This document shows, piece after piece, positions 42,549 to 52,491 of a DNA stretch of 64,000 nt. The notes beneath the pieces were generated by a model. That model worked only from the letters and a program-made list of their open reading frames with translations. It ran no database searches and was not told the origin of the DNA. A program made the position numbers and the translations under genes. Position 1 is the stretch's first letter; each line of letters starts with the position of its first letter. Origin of the DNA: Bacteroidia bacterium (lineage in GTDB: Bacteria > Bacteroidota > Bacteroidia > Cytophagales > Cyclobacteriaceae); contig JAUHYU010000001.1 of NCBI GenBank assembly GCA_030426345.1, positions 62,001-126,000 on the forward strand, written 5' to 3'.

Positions 42549-44504
42549 TTATTTTAATATTGGTATATATTCAACAGTAATGGATCCCTCCTTGATGGGC
42601 TCAGTAAAATCTATCCCTATTCTGTGAGCAGGCCCTCCCTCCCGCAGATGTTCCACAGGTACCAGCTCGTCAATAATTTTAATTTCAGCACCTTTGCCAG
42701 AGATTCTAGCTTTGACTTTTTGATTTTCATTAGTCAAAATGACGGTATTATCATCAACAATTTCATATTCATATAAAGTCATAATTGCAACTCCAAAAGC
42801 TACAGGTTGGGTAGAAGTAAACTGATCTTCTATGGTGATTATGCCTTCTCCGGATTTGTCATTAACCATAGTTCTGACAAGCGATGTTAATGAAGGAATT
42901 TTATATGCTGACTTAATATCAATTTCTACCTTATCACCATCATGAGAAAATTCAGTGGATATTATACGACCAGAAAAGTCTTTTCCATTTGATTGAAGTT
43001 TTCTGTCAATCATTGGCACAGGATGCCCCCACGAACTTCGGGCAGGATTGTCAGGAGAAAATGCGCCAGCGATGTATGATGGCGCACCTATATCACCCGT
43101 CACAATATCATCTCCCAAAACGATAACATAACTACCCACATCGCTGTGATTGTGGTTTTCAGCATTGTGCCCGGCTTTAATGGCTATTGAAAATGGTGTT
43201 TTTTGTTGTCCGCGAGAGATCACAATCCCATAATCATCAAAATAAGTATATTCAGGCAAATGCGATTCACCTCCAATTCCCGCAACATATGCTTCAGCCC
43301 CTGACCATCCAACAATTGTCTGAACTGACTCATCAGGAATAAATGTAACGGGTTTTCTTGCGCCATAATATTTTGACGCCATCAGATAAGCAAAATTATT
43401 GCTCCCATCATTGACGCGCGTTACTCCGTCTGAAAACGGCGCATAGAGTCCTTGATGTATTTGGAAATTTTCAGGAAAGTTGGCTACCCTATTCAGTTTT
43501 TCAGCATTGTTGAAATCAAAAAGGTTAATTTTTCCATTGGTATAATCATCTATAATTTCAGCCAAATACAGATAGTGCCCAAAACCATAATTCCAGTAAC
43601 CGGTACCCTCAGAGCAATAACCGTCTTCACCAAAACCGGAAAGGTAATATGCCATGCTGTTCAGAGCACATCCAATAGCCGCAATCCGCTCATCTGAGTT
43701 TTTCGATGCTACAATTGTTGTAAATACAGTCCCGCTTGTACAAACTGAATTCCAGTTGCTGGTGCTTCTGATCCAATGATTCCCAACTGTATCTTCTCCA
43801 AGACATGTTTTAAAATAGGAATCCATAATACGCCACTGAAGCTGAGTCGCAATTTCTGCTCTCAATTCACTCGGCAATTTTTCTTCCAAAAGCGCATCTG
43901 CAAGGGCTAAAACCAAGCCGAATTTACGGGCTCCTAAATCAATGGCCACACGCTTTCCTTCGAGTACGCTATTTTCATTATCGTCATGATTGGGGTGCAT
44001 CCATGATTTCATTTCCATAATTGCCCGACAATACACATCAATCTGCCCAAGAAATCGTCCTTTATCTTCGATACATTCTCCAAGGATATATTTCTCCAAT
44101 CTGTCCATGGTACGGTAATACCTCGGTTTATAAATCCTCCGATTCCCCTCCTTATTTGCGCGATGATAAATCTCATCCGATATAGGGACTTCCGGCTCCT
44201 TGCCCACTTCCGATATGGCCATTTTCAGATAGTCCTGACCAGACTTAGTAGCGCCAATTTTATCCCAATAATCCCGGTTACTCACAGATGGAGCTGGTTG
44301 AAATGATTCTGCCGGGACAACAGATTTGAGCATTTTTATTTGCTCAGGAGACGGATAAATATGCTCTCCATCTGAAGCTTCCAGATATGCATTTATGTCA
44401 AGCGTCTTCTCTTTTATTTTTACTTCTGCACAACCGAAAATTAGACCAGCTATCACAATAGTTAGAAAAGACAATTTGTAGAACTGAAGTAGTTTCATTT
44501 TCAT
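42549..44504 (-). CDS. Heparinase II/III-family polysaccharide lyase lipoprotein (lyase 3)
   Basis: 651 aa. The lipobox is in 'VIAGLIFGC' (Cys about 25). The alpha/alpha toroid contains 'GNHWIRSTSNWNSVCTSGTV' (about 240-260) and 'GFGEDGYCSEGTGYWNYGFG' (about 292-312), characteristic of heparinase-type lyases. The C-terminal beta-sandwich contains 'AGHNAENHNHSDVGSYVI' (about 445), the conserved histidine block. It probably cleaves uronate linkages by beta-elimination, leaving unsaturated ends for the GH88-like enzyme. It is one of three heparinase-type lyases in the locus, each different. It starts 2 bp after the esterase stop, and the DUF1961-like gene follows at once. Confidence 0.85.
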   Translation of the reverse strand: MKMKLLQFYKLSFLTIVIAGLIFGCAEVKIKEKTLDINAYLEASDGEHIYPSPEQIKMLKSVVPAESFQPAPSVSNRDYWDKIGATKSGQDYLKMAISEVGKEPEVPISDEIYHRANKEGNRRIYKPRYYRTMDRLEKYILGECIEDKGRFLGQIDVYCRAIMEMKSWMHPNHDDNENSVLEGKRVAIDLGARKFGLVLALADALLEEKLPSELRAEIATQLQWRIMDSYFKTCLGEDTVGNHWIRSTSNWNSVCTSGTVFTTIVASKNSDERIAAIGCALNSMAYYLSGFGEDGYCSEGTGYWNYGFGHYLYLAEIIDDYTNGKINLFDFNNAEKLNRVANFPENFQIHQGLYAPFSDGVTRVNDGSNNFAYLMASKYYGARKPVTFIPDESVQTIVGWSGAEAYVAGIGGESHLPEYTYFDDYGIVISRGQQKTPFSIAIKAGHNAENHNHSDVGSYVIVLGDDIVTGDIGAPSYIAGAFSPDNPARSSWGHPVPMIDRKLQSNGKDFSGRIISTEFSHDGDKVEIDIKSAYKIPSLTSLVRTMVNDKSGEGIITIEDQFTSTQPVAFGVAIMTLYEYEIVDDNTVILTNENQKVKARISGKGAEIKIIDELVPVEHLREGGPAHRIGIDFTEPIKEGSITVEYIPILK

Positions 44505-44506
44505 GG

Positions 44507-45382
44507 CTATAATTGCGGTTTACCTTTCAAGTATTTTAATGAGATTAAAAACAGATCAGTTTCGTGCACTGTCTTTTGATAAAACACTCCATCATATTTG
44601 TACTTATTAAAAAATCCATGCCCTGCTCCATCGTACAAAAATAAATCGCAGCGACTACCGACTCCCTCCATTTGAGCTTTATAGTTTTCAGCAATTGATA
44701 TAGGAATGAGATGATCTTCTTTACCCAAAAATACAATGGTTGGAGGTGCTCCATTTTTGATATTATGAGCAGGTGAAATCTCTCGCCAACGTTCCCCCAT
44801 GCGTTTATTTTGAAAACCTTCAGGACCATTGTCGAATACGGGATTAAACAATACCAAAGCATTGGCCTTTGAGCTAATACTCAAATCTTCTCCCGGCTCA
44901 TCCAGTCCTGATAAATTGCCACACGCTGCTGCCAAATGCCCTCCCGCAGACCCTCCAGATACCACAATTTTATGAGGGTTAATATTTAGTGCTTTAGCAT
45001 GCTGCCGTAAAAAGCGAATTGCTGATTTGGCATCGGCTACCGCTTCGTAGGGTGTTGTTTGATGCCTCGATTTCACACGATAATCAGCCAAAATGGTAAT
45101 CATTCCTCTTGATGAAAAATACTCAGCATGTGGTTTAAATTGCTCTACTGTTCCGCCATTCCATCCACCACCAAAAAAGAAGATGATCGTTGGGTATTTC
45201 TTTGACTTTTTGAAGTTTGTCGGATAACGAAGGATGAGATTGAGTGTATCTCCATCAATGATTTTATAGGTCAATTCAATGGGTTGATTTCGCTCTTTCC
45301 CAAGCATTTCCATGCTTATATCCTGAGCATACAATACGGCAGATAAAAAAACAAAGGCAAGAATAAGAGATAGTTTTTTCAT
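44507..45382 (-). CDS. Alpha/beta-hydrolase, carbohydrate acetylesterase-like
   Basis: Start set at ATG 45380-45382 (MKKLSLILAFVFLSAVLYAQ), a proper signal peptide; the longer frame would overlap the upstream sulfatase. About 291 aa. The oxyanion motif 'FFFGGGWNGGT' replaces HGGG (first Gly-rich loop, about residues 67-77). The nucleophile elbow is GGSAGGH (Ser about 150), and the catalytic His is in 'DGAGHGF' near 262. This is the BD-FAE/acetyl-esterase family common in polysaccharide loci. It likely removes acetyl or feruloyl esters in the periplasm. It lies 23 bp after the sulfatase gene. Confidence 0.8.
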   Translation of the reverse strand: MKKLSLILAFVFLSAVLYAQDISMEMLGKERNQPIELTYKIIDGDTLNLILRYPTNFKKSKKYPTIIFFFGGGWNGGTVEQFKPHAEYFSSRGMITILADYRVKSRHQTTPYEAVADAKSAIRFLRQHAKALNINPHKIVVSGGSAGGHLAAACGNLSGLDEPGEDLSISSKANALVLFNPVFDNGPEGFQNKRMGERWREISPAHNIKNGAPPTIVFLGKEDHLIPISIAENYKAQMEGVGSRCDLFLYDGAGHGFFNKYKYDGVFYQKTVHETDLFLISLKYLKGKPQL

Positions 45383-45405
45383 TGCTGAACTAATTTTTGG
45401 TGTAA

Positions 45406-46980
45406 TTATTTCCAATCTCTTAAGCTCATCCACTTTACTTGTTCCCAATTTTCCTTTACATAAGGTTGAGGCATACCCGGCGTTGATCTTCCATTTGCTA
45501 TTATATGTGTAATTTTCTCAGTAAGTTTTTTCACAACTTCAGGATGTTCGAAATAAAGATTGGTGGTCTCCTCAGGATCTTCTTCTAAATTATATAATTC
45601 AAAAACAGCCTCCCCTTCCTCAGGAATAATAATTATCGGTTTTAAAGAGCCTCCTGAACCTCTAAGCATATTTAATTTCCACTTCCCTTCGCGTATGGCA
45701 AAATGACCGGTAAATGAATGATGAATCAAGGGTCTGCCGGAATTGTAGTCTTTGGAATCATCACCTTTTAGCAGCGGATAAAGACTATAACTGTCTTCAC
45801 CTGCATTATCAGGAATAGAAACACCAATAATATCTGCTATGGTCGCCAGGTAATCTGATTGGCAAACCGGTACATCTACTTTTCTACCGGCTTTAATCAG
45901 GTTTGGCCATCTCATAATAAAGGGCACGCGGTGGCCACCCTCATAGATATCTCTTTTGCCGCCTTTAAATTGCATACTACTATAATGTTTAAAAGTATCT
46001 CTTTGATATATATAGTTGGTTTCGGCACCATTATCGGATGAAAAGATCACCAAGGTATTTTCTTCCAGACCATTTGCTTTTAATGCATCTAAAACTTGCC
46101 CAACCCTGTAATCCGTCTCTTCCATAAAATCACCGTAATTACCACAATCACTGCGCCCCTGAAAATCCGGATGTGTACAATGAGGTAAATGTGGGCTGGT
46201 TAAGGGAAAATATAAAAAGAAAGGTTTGCCGTTTTTAGCATCCTTGGCAGATTTGTTAATGTACTCCACAGCCTTTTTGGTTAATGTTTCCAATACCAAC
46301 TCGTCGTTAAACGAAGGAGCAACTTCAACATATCCTTTGCTCTGTTCTTTTTGATATGGGGGAGTCATTCTGTATGTGCGAGGAGTAACATCGAGCTTCT
46401 TTTTGGTAAATAAAACCGGAGGATCCGTTACACGATCATTTTCTAAATAGGTTAAAATTCCATAGTTCATTGAAGCCGGAATCCCAAAAAAGTAGTCAAA
46501 TCCCCTGTCAGTAGGACCATCCGTAAATGGTTTTGACCAATCTCGACCTTCACCTAACACTCCTTCAAACTCCATTTGAAGATGCCATTTACCCACCATA
46601 GCAGTATTGTATCCATGTTCTTTAAGCAAAGAAGCTATGGTCATCCTGTCTTTTTCAATCAAACAAGGCCCATCGGTGCCTAAAACTCCCTTTTTTAACG
46701 AGGTGCGCCAACTATATCTACCAGTTAACAGCGTATATCTGGATGGGGTACAAACTGCATCACTGCTGTGTCCATCGGTAAAAATTATTCCATCGTTTGC
46801 CAGTCTGTCAATATTTGGAGTTTTAAATTTGGCATCCGGATTAAGTGCGCTCACATCTCCAAAACCCTGATCATCAGTATAAATGATGATGATATTAGGG
46901 TGCTTCTCATCCACATAATTGCACGAAAATAAAGTAAACGTCAATAAAAATATTACTATAAAAAATTGCGTAAACTTCAT
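45406..46980 (-). CDS. Arylsulfatase lipoprotein (sulfatase 2 of the PUL)
   Basis: Start at ATG 46978-46980 (MKFTQFFIVIFLLTFTLFSC), which gives a lipoprotein signal. 524 aa. The formylglycine signature SDAVCTPSRYTLLTGR (Cys about 77) is intact, along with the calcium-binding 'YTDDQGFGD' near 35 and 'SSDNGAE' near 314. It is a type-I sulfatase (S1 class) that hydrolyses sulfate esters from the polysaccharide. It requires conversion of its Cys to formylglycine by an anaerobic sulfatase-maturating enzyme (anSME), which is not in this window. It lies 37 bp from the ThuA gene and is followed by the esterase. Confidence 0.92.
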   Translation of the reverse strand: MKFTQFFIVIFLLTFTLFSCNYVDEKHPNIIIIYTDDQGFGDVSALNPDAKFKTPNIDRLANDGIIFTDGHSSDAVCTPSRYTLLTGRYSWRTSLKKGVLGTDGPCLIEKDRMTIASLLKEHGYNTAMVGKWHLQMEFEGVLGEGRDWSKPFTDGPTDRGFDYFFGIPASMNYGILTYLENDRVTDPPVLFTKKKLDVTPRTYRMTPPYQKEQSKGYVEVAPSFNDELVLETLTKKAVEYINKSAKDAKNGKPFFLYFPLTSPHLPHCTHPDFQGRSDCGNYGDFMEETDYRVGQVLDALKANGLEENTLVIFSSDNGAETNYIYQRDTFKHYSSMQFKGGKRDIYEGGHRVPFIMRWPNLIKAGRKVDVPVCQSDYLATIADIIGVSIPDNAGEDSYSLYPLLKGDDSKDYNSGRPLIHHSFTGHFAIREGKWKLNMLRGSGGSLKPIIIIPEEGEAVFELYNLEEDPEETTNLYFEHPEVVKKLTEKITHIIANGRSTPGMPQPYVKENWEQVKWMSLRDWK

Positions 46981-47016
46981 TTTTTCAATCTTATAAGCCA
47001 CTAAATCTATCATAAT

Positions 47017-47931
47017 CTAATCTTCATCAGACAAACTTATATTGTATTCAGTAGGAAAATCTGCAGGCACATTATAAGTTGTTTCTCCTGTTGCCAGCCA
47101 TTCTGTTGCCCTAATCATTGTTGTCTGAAATCCAACACACTTATAGCTAACTGGAAAAACATCCCCCTTCCACAAGTGGCCCATGCTGGAATTATATACC
47201 CTTCCCTTTCCGTAGGCTACCACCCATTCTACTGGCCAGTTGATGTTTGTTTCCTCGTCCTTTGCATACGATAGTACGGTCAGGTTTTTGGCCGGGCCTC
47301 TTGCGAATTTATACAACTCCATGTCTGGTGTTTTCCAGGCATTTGGGAAGTTTTTATTAATTGGATGTTCTGTTAATTTATAAATCACTTCGTCATATCT
47401 CGGCCCATGATAGGTTGCCTTCCCTTCACCAACGGGGATCGTAATTAATTCCCCATTTTCAGCTACCTGAACTGCTTTTCCTTCTTCAGGAGTTCTCCAA
47501 CCTAAGCCTATCATTTCATTGTATTCAGGCCAATGGGCAAATGAATTGTTTGCAGAATGAAGGATGTATAAACCTCCGCCGGAGCTTACATATTGCTCCA
47601 ACTTTTTCTCCACACCGGCCGGCCACCGAATTTCTTTATTTTGAATATTGTTGCAATTCAGTAATACCACATCAAAATCACCGAATTCAGGATCCCAATC
47701 TTTCCATCCATCATCTTCAAGTGTTGAAGGAGAGGTTGATACAGCAACTTGAAATAATCCGCTCGTTTCCAGAATAGACTTAACAACCTTCGTTGTTTGT
47801 TTCCAGCCATGGTTGCTAAATCCATCAACAATTAAAACTGATATTTTATCCGATTTTGATGCTGCACTGATATTACCAGTGGATAGAATTAGAGTTAGCA
47901 CATAAAGGATTGTATTGCGTAAGCTTTTCAT
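47017..47931 (-). CDS. ThuA domain-containing secreted protein
   Basis: Start at ATG 47929-47931 (MKSLRNTILYVLTLILSTG); the 13 codons upstream overlap the sulfatase. 304 aa after signal peptide cleavage near residue 24. 'VLIVDGFSNHGWKQTTK' and 'DFDVVLLNCNNI' form the Rossmann-like core, and 'GGGLYILHSANNSF' carries the conserved Ser/His region of ThuA/GATase-like proteins. The family was named after trehalose utilisation, where ThuA works with a Gfo/Idh/MocA dehydrogenase in 3-keto-disaccharide handling. Here it sits between two sulfatases, so a sugar-lactone or keto-sugar role is plausible but unproven. Confidence 0.8.
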   Translation of the reverse strand: MKSLRNTILYVLTLILSTGNISAASKSDKISVLIVDGFSNHGWKQTTKVVKSILETSGLFQVAVSTSPSTLEDDGWKDWDPEFGDFDVVLLNCNNIQNKEIRWPAGVEKKLEQYVSSGGGLYILHSANNSFAHWPEYNEMIGLGWRTPEEGKAVQVAENGELITIPVGEGKATYHGPRYDEVIYKLTEHPINKNFPNAWKTPDMELYKFARGPAKNLTVLSYAKDEETNINWPVEWVVAYGKGRVYNSSMGHLWKGDVFPVSYKCVGFQTTMIRATEWLATGETTYNVPADFPTEYNISLSDED

Positions 47932-47935
47932 ATTC

Positions 47936-49384
47936 TTAGTTGGTTTGATCCCACAAACGATATGGGTCATTGTTTATCGTCATTTGTTCTAACAAAAGAG
48001 CTTCCATTTCCACCAGTTTTTTAGCATATTTTGGGTCACTGGCCAGGTTGGTTTCCATCTCTCCGGTTTTATGGTGTTCAGGCAAGTACTCGTTCGGGTT
48101 TTCTGCGAGGTTGAAGAGTTGCGTTTCCCTCACGGCTCCGTCCATCATGTCGTACTTTATCAACTTCCAATCTCCCTTCCTCACTGTTCGCATGCCCGGC
48201 TTAGTTCCTCCGCAATACACGCCATACTGCACATCCCTAATAGTTTCCTGTTTACTTGTTAAAATTGGCTTGAAACTGACCCCGTTCACGGTGGACGGGA
48301 TTTCAATTCCTGCAAGATCACAAACCGTCGGTAGGATATCCAACAGGTAAATATTCCCTTCTACTCTTGAGCCGGCTTTAACTCCCGGACCTCGAACAAT
48401 AAAAGGCACCCGCCAGGTATGTTCGTATAAGTTTTGCTTGCCCATCAATCCATGGCGGCCAATCGCAATACCATGATCAGAAGTATAGATGATATATGTG
48501 TTGTCCAACTCACCCATGCTTTCCAGCTTGTCGAGCACTTTGCCCAATTGAATATCGATATTTTCAGCGCAAGCATATTCTCTCCCCAACTCGTTTCTGA
48601 CAGTTTGCTCATCCCTGTTCTTCAAAACGCCACTCACTTTTTCTTCGTCCCGAAGCCCCGGATGTCCATGGAAAAATGGGTGTTTTGTAAGGTAATTTTC
48701 CTGTAAAGGTGGTTGTTTAGGATTGGCCGGAGGAAGGCTACTCGTGTCTGTATGATTTACTGCACCATATTTTGCGAGGAGCTCAGGAGTGCCATCGCGT
48801 GTGTCGTGAGGATGAGAGAAACCAAAGTTTATAAAAAACGGATTTTTATCCTGTCCAACTTCTCTTTCATTCAGGTAATCCAATACCTGTTTCCCATGCC
48901 AGTCGCTACCACTTTCTTCTGTTCCTCCTCGCTTGGTAGCATCACGCACAACTGTAAATTGCTTATTAGCCGCTGCGTAGGAATTTCCTTTTTTGCAAGT
49001 GCGCATGGTACTGTAGCCTGCCCTGTTGAATACGGCTCCAATAGTTTGCAGCTCAATGCTATCCGGACAATCCGGATTTTGAAAAGCCTTCCCAATGGAT
49101 GGGAGATTCCATAGCATTCGACCAGTCATGATCATATGCCTTGATGGTGTACATACAGCACCAAGCATCGCTCCCATGTGTCTGGCACTTTCGAAAACCA
49201 TGCCTTCATTGGCAAGTTTGTCAATGTTGGGAGTTTCCAATATTGATTTAGGATCATAAATGTTAATATCAAAGGGGGACTGATCATCTACCAATACAAA
49301 GAGAAAGTTTGGCCTCTTTTGTTCCGTTTGGCACTGACTGAAAAGTATTATGACGAGAATTGCTGTAGCGTATTTTTTTATCAT
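47936..49384 (-). CDS. Sulfatase lipoprotein (sulfatase 1 of the PUL)
   Basis: Start at ATG 49382-49384 (MIKKYATAILVIILFSQC, a lipobox); a start eight codons earlier would be less clean. 482 aa. The formylglycine site is GAVCTPSRHMIMTGR (Cys about 78), with 'VLVDDQSPFDI' near 30 and 'TSDHGIAIGRHG' near 300 supplying metal and substrate residues. It differs strongly in sequence from the other sulfatase, so the two probably remove sulfate from different positions. Only four bases separate it from the ThuA gene downstream. Maturation by an unseen anSME is needed. Confidence 0.92.
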   Translation of the reverse strand: MIKKYATAILVIILFSQCQTEQKRPNFLFVLVDDQSPFDINIYDPKSILETPNIDKLANEGMVFESARHMGAMLGAVCTPSRHMIMTGRMLWNLPSIGKAFQNPDCPDSIELQTIGAVFNRAGYSTMRTCKKGNSYAAANKQFTVVRDATKRGGTEESGSDWHGKQVLDYLNEREVGQDKNPFFINFGFSHPHDTRDGTPELLAKYGAVNHTDTSSLPPANPKQPPLQENYLTKHPFFHGHPGLRDEEKVSGVLKNRDEQTVRNELGREYACAENIDIQLGKVLDKLESMGELDNTYIIYTSDHGIAIGRHGLMGKQNLYEHTWRVPFIVRGPGVKAGSRVEGNIYLLDILPTVCDLAGIEIPSTVNGVSFKPILTSKQETIRDVQYGVYCGGTKPGMRTVRKGDWKLIKYDMMDGAVRETQLFNLAENPNEYLPEHHKTGEMETNLASDPKYAKKLVEMEALLLEQMTINNDPYRLWDQTN

Positions 49385-49404
49385 TGACCTAATATTTCTA
49401 TTTA

Positions 49405-52164
49405 TCATTTAATTTCTATTGAGCGCAATTCTCCAATCTCGTACCTCTTATCGCTTTTGTTGTAGGAAATTGTAACAGGAATTTCGTTATGCAACATCAA
49501 TTTACCATCCTTTTTTTCCAAAATTACATTTCCTATTTCAGTGGTAGAAATGGTATATCCTTCTCCTATTAAAAGTTTACCATTACCCATAAAAAGCACT
49601 AAATCCCCATGATTTTCTTTTCCGATCAAGGCATAGGCGGCATCGGATGATATACCTTTATAGCTTGCCAGTTTTCCTTCCGAGGATGAAAATATATAAT
49701 CTTCACGGCCGGATTTATTTAAAACTTGGATTCCTGCAAAATCCTTATTTCCATTTTCATCGTCAAAGCCCTGAATAGATGCAATGCTTTTTCCTTGTTC
49801 TGAAGTGAAAGGTTCGTAAACCGAAATAAACGGATGCTCCCATGCTTCTCCGTGCTGTCGAGCGGCAAAGGTCAAATAAGGTGCTTTATCAACATCGTAC
49901 GGGATGCCACTTCTACCACGAAAGGCTTTGTTTGATGGCGATTTTATCGAGAACACTTCTCGCCCTTCGGTTCCTTTCATCCAAAGGTTCATAAACACAT
50001 CATCCTCTCCATCAGGCATATCGATTTTCCATTCTGCCTGGTAATCGTCATCTGTGAGAAGTGATTTTTTATCCCACATATAATCCAGCGCATAAAGATG
50101 ACCTCCGGCAAAAGCCATTTCTTCACTTGGAGATAGTGCTAAAGGTTTTCCTGAGGCATCCTTCAACTGCATAGTCTGCCCTAAATTATGGTAGAAATAA
50201 TCATGAAATTTATCCCCTTTTTTCTGCTTTTTCGATCGAAATATATCGACATAATACCCAGTGGTCTCGCCTGTCCGGACAATACTCACCAAACGACTTT
50301 GGTCGCTTTGGCTTTCCGGTTCTAAAAAGTAAACATCTGAATAGGTGATGTTTGGATAATATCCTTCTTTTTGTTCAGATTTTGGATATGCTCCCTTCAA
50401 ATCAAAAGCATGGTAACTCAACATTTCGGTATAGGAGGATATTCCATCAACCATCACCGTATTGTGTGCCGGGAACTGTGAATAATATTCCAGATAAATA
50501 GGCTGAAGATAATTGGCCCCTTTGCCAGGATCGGCTCCTTGCACAAAGCCCTTTCCATACAATTCCATGTTGATCCCATTGGCATGCATGTGGTTGCCCA
50601 GCGAACCGTTCAATGAAACCATCATGCCATCCTTGCCAGCGCCCATACGCTGCACATGCCAGCTAACATTAGGAGCGTGAAAGGTTTGGGTGATATAATC
50701 ACTTAATTTTCCAGTCTCGTATTTAGGATTCAACGCCAAAGGTTTACTGGCAAAAAAAGAAGATATATTGGCCCTGGGCCTTCGAAACTCATTTTGTTGT
50801 CCGGCATTTGTTTCAAACAAGCGATACATCGAAGTGAATTCTTCTTCTAATTTTTCATTCCCGTTTTTTTGAGCGATGCGCACCATGTCGCTCATTGATT
50901 CCGTACTGATCGAACCGTAATAGCTGTCTCCGAAAGCAACGGCCTGGCCGTTGGGAAATAGATATTGTGGAAGCATTTTCACAGCCTTTCCCATCACCGG
51001 AGTATAAGGCAAGAGGTTAAAATCGAAAGAATTATCGAAGTCGCGGATAAAGTTTGTAAGGTCGTTTGTTACACCTTGCGAGTAGCCCGGACATTCAGCC
51101 CAAACGCCATTGTTTTCGTCATAGCCATAATCCATGAATTTTGTTAGTGACCATTGTCGAGCCGAAGTGATATTCAGGATATAATCTATATAGTATTCCC
51201 GGCCTTTTTTGTCTTCATAGTTTTTATTGTCCTGCAAAACCATAGCAGCCTTCAGTATTATTTTTGCCTGATGCAGGTTCCAGTTGTTTTGCGGCACACC
51301 GTTTTTAATGATCTGATCCGTCCATCTTTTGATGGTGGTATCGTACGTAGCAATTTTTTCTGGATGGTTGGCCTTAATGTATACATGCAAAAAGTCGTAG
51401 AGTTCAGCTATATCGCGGAGCGTTCCTTCGTGTATCACCTGAAAGTGAGTGAAACCAACCAAAGTTTGAATATGGCCATTGAGTAAATCTATCGGCTCAC
51501 TTCGATATGACATTCCAGTCATGTAGGTATCGAAAACGTCGAAAGAAAATTTGGCGAAATGCTCATCATTTTCGAGCCAATAGATGAAGGCAGCATCTCG
51601 CGCCAATCCAAGAATTTCTCTGTTGATATTGGCAATGATATTGCCTGTTTTGGCTTGCTCAACCCATTCAAAAGGTGCTCCCTCTTTGCTGCGGTTAGGT
51701 AGATAAAGTCCACGTGGATCATCCATATAAGGAGTTATATCTTCGAGCTTAGGCGTACCATAGTTGGTAGTTGAATTTCGTGATCCCGTAAAGCGAACTG
51801 TCGGAACAGGTGCTTCACCATCGGCATGAGAGTAGTCAACTCCATTGACATAGACATTGGTAGCCTTGGTATTCCAGTACATCTGCAAGCGCGATACCAT
51901 CCATTCAGGGTCGGCAATATGACGCTCAACGTGCTCATCAAGTTGTTTATGAATGCCTTTTAAGACTTCCTTCGCCCAATCTTCATCCTGAATTGTAAGT
52001 TCCAGATTACTTTTTTCATCTTGTGTAATGTAGATGCGCGGATATCCTTGCGGAAGATCCGAAGGAAGAGGGATTTTGTTAGTAGTTTGAGCAATAGCCA
52101 AACTTTGATATAAAGCAAAAGCTATAATACTGATCAGAATCTTTATCATGTCAAGCGTTTTCAT
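49405..52164 (-). CDS. Large heparinase II/III-fold polysaccharide lyase (lyase 2)
   Basis: 919 aa from ATG 52162-52164 (MKTLDMIKILISIIAFALYQ), a signal peptide. The ATG overlaps the TAA of the preceding truncated frame (TAATG), giving translational coupling. The N-terminal part is an alpha/alpha toroid ('NWNLHQAKIILKAAMVLQ', 'GYDENNGVWAECPGYSQG' near 350). The C-terminal beta domains hold 'GSLGNHMHANGINMELYGKG' (about 545), the family's His/Asn block. It is clearly longer than the other two lyases (about 630-650 aa) and not closely similar to them. The length and domain order resemble large ulvan- or GAG-type lyases, but a family number cannot be given from reading. Confidence 0.8.
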   Translation of the reverse strand: MKTLDMIKILISIIAFALYQSLAIAQTTNKIPLPSDLPQGYPRIYITQDEKSNLELTIQDEDWAKEVLKGIHKQLDEHVERHIADPEWMVSRLQMYWNTKATNVYVNGVDYSHADGEAPVPTVRFTGSRNSTTNYGTPKLEDITPYMDDPRGLYLPNRSKEGAPFEWVEQAKTGNIIANINREILGLARDAAFIYWLENDEHFAKFSFDVFDTYMTGMSYRSEPIDLLNGHIQTLVGFTHFQVIHEGTLRDIAELYDFLHVYIKANHPEKIATYDTTIKRWTDQIIKNGVPQNNWNLHQAKIILKAAMVLQDNKNYEDKKGREYYIDYILNITSARQWSLTKFMDYGYDENNGVWAECPGYSQGVTNDLTNFIRDFDNSFDFNLLPYTPVMGKAVKMLPQYLFPNGQAVAFGDSYYGSISTESMSDMVRIAQKNGNEKLEEEFTSMYRLFETNAGQQNEFRRPRANISSFFASKPLALNPKYETGKLSDYITQTFHAPNVSWHVQRMGAGKDGMMVSLNGSLGNHMHANGINMELYGKGFVQGADPGKGANYLQPIYLEYYSQFPAHNTVMVDGISSYTEMLSYHAFDLKGAYPKSEQKEGYYPNITYSDVYFLEPESQSDQSRLVSIVRTGETTGYYVDIFRSKKQKKGDKFHDYFYHNLGQTMQLKDASGKPLALSPSEEMAFAGGHLYALDYMWDKKSLLTDDDYQAEWKIDMPDGEDDVFMNLWMKGTEGREVFSIKSPSNKAFRGRSGIPYDVDKAPYLTFAARQHGEAWEHPFISVYEPFTSEQGKSIASIQGFDDENGNKDFAGIQVLNKSGREDYIFSSSEGKLASYKGISSDAAYALIGKENHGDLVLFMGNGKLLIGEGYTISTTEIGNVILEKKDGKLMLHNEIPVTISYNKSDKRYEIGELRSIEIK

Positions 52165-52451
52165 TACCATAATATTTTCACATCCTTGGGCCATTGTGCT
52201 ACATCGGCATACAGTTGATTTCCCGTAGAAAAGGTACTATTTTCCATGGTCACGCCGCACTTGAGCAATCCCATGTCGATTTTCTTATTAGCAAAGTGAC
52301 AATTGATCACATACGAATCACCTACCATCCACCACATGGCTCCCCATGTATTATTGACTATTTCACATCGGTTAAGTATCACTTTCTGAGGGGCGTATTT
52401 TGGGTCTTCGGTGTAATTGTATTTGTCGTAATAATCCTCACATGGAAACAT
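52164..52451 (-). pseudogene. C-terminal remnant of a beta-helix protein
   Basis: A 95-aa frame preceded directly by an in-frame TGA. The peptide 'VILNRCEIVNNTWGAMWWM' and 'GVTMENSTFSTGNQLYAD' shows parallel beta-helix rungs (N-x-x-W ladders) but no signal peptide, no N-terminal cap and too few rungs to fold alone. It looks like the end of a secreted pectate-lyase-type or glycosidase beta-helix whose front was deleted. Only 40 bp separate it from the alpha-glucuronidase-like gene. Its stop still provides coupled re-initiation for the lyase gene. A short adaptive protein is possible but less likely. Confidence 0.7.
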
Positions 52452-52491
52452 TCAGTATGAATTAAACAATTGCAAATCATATTTCTAAAAA

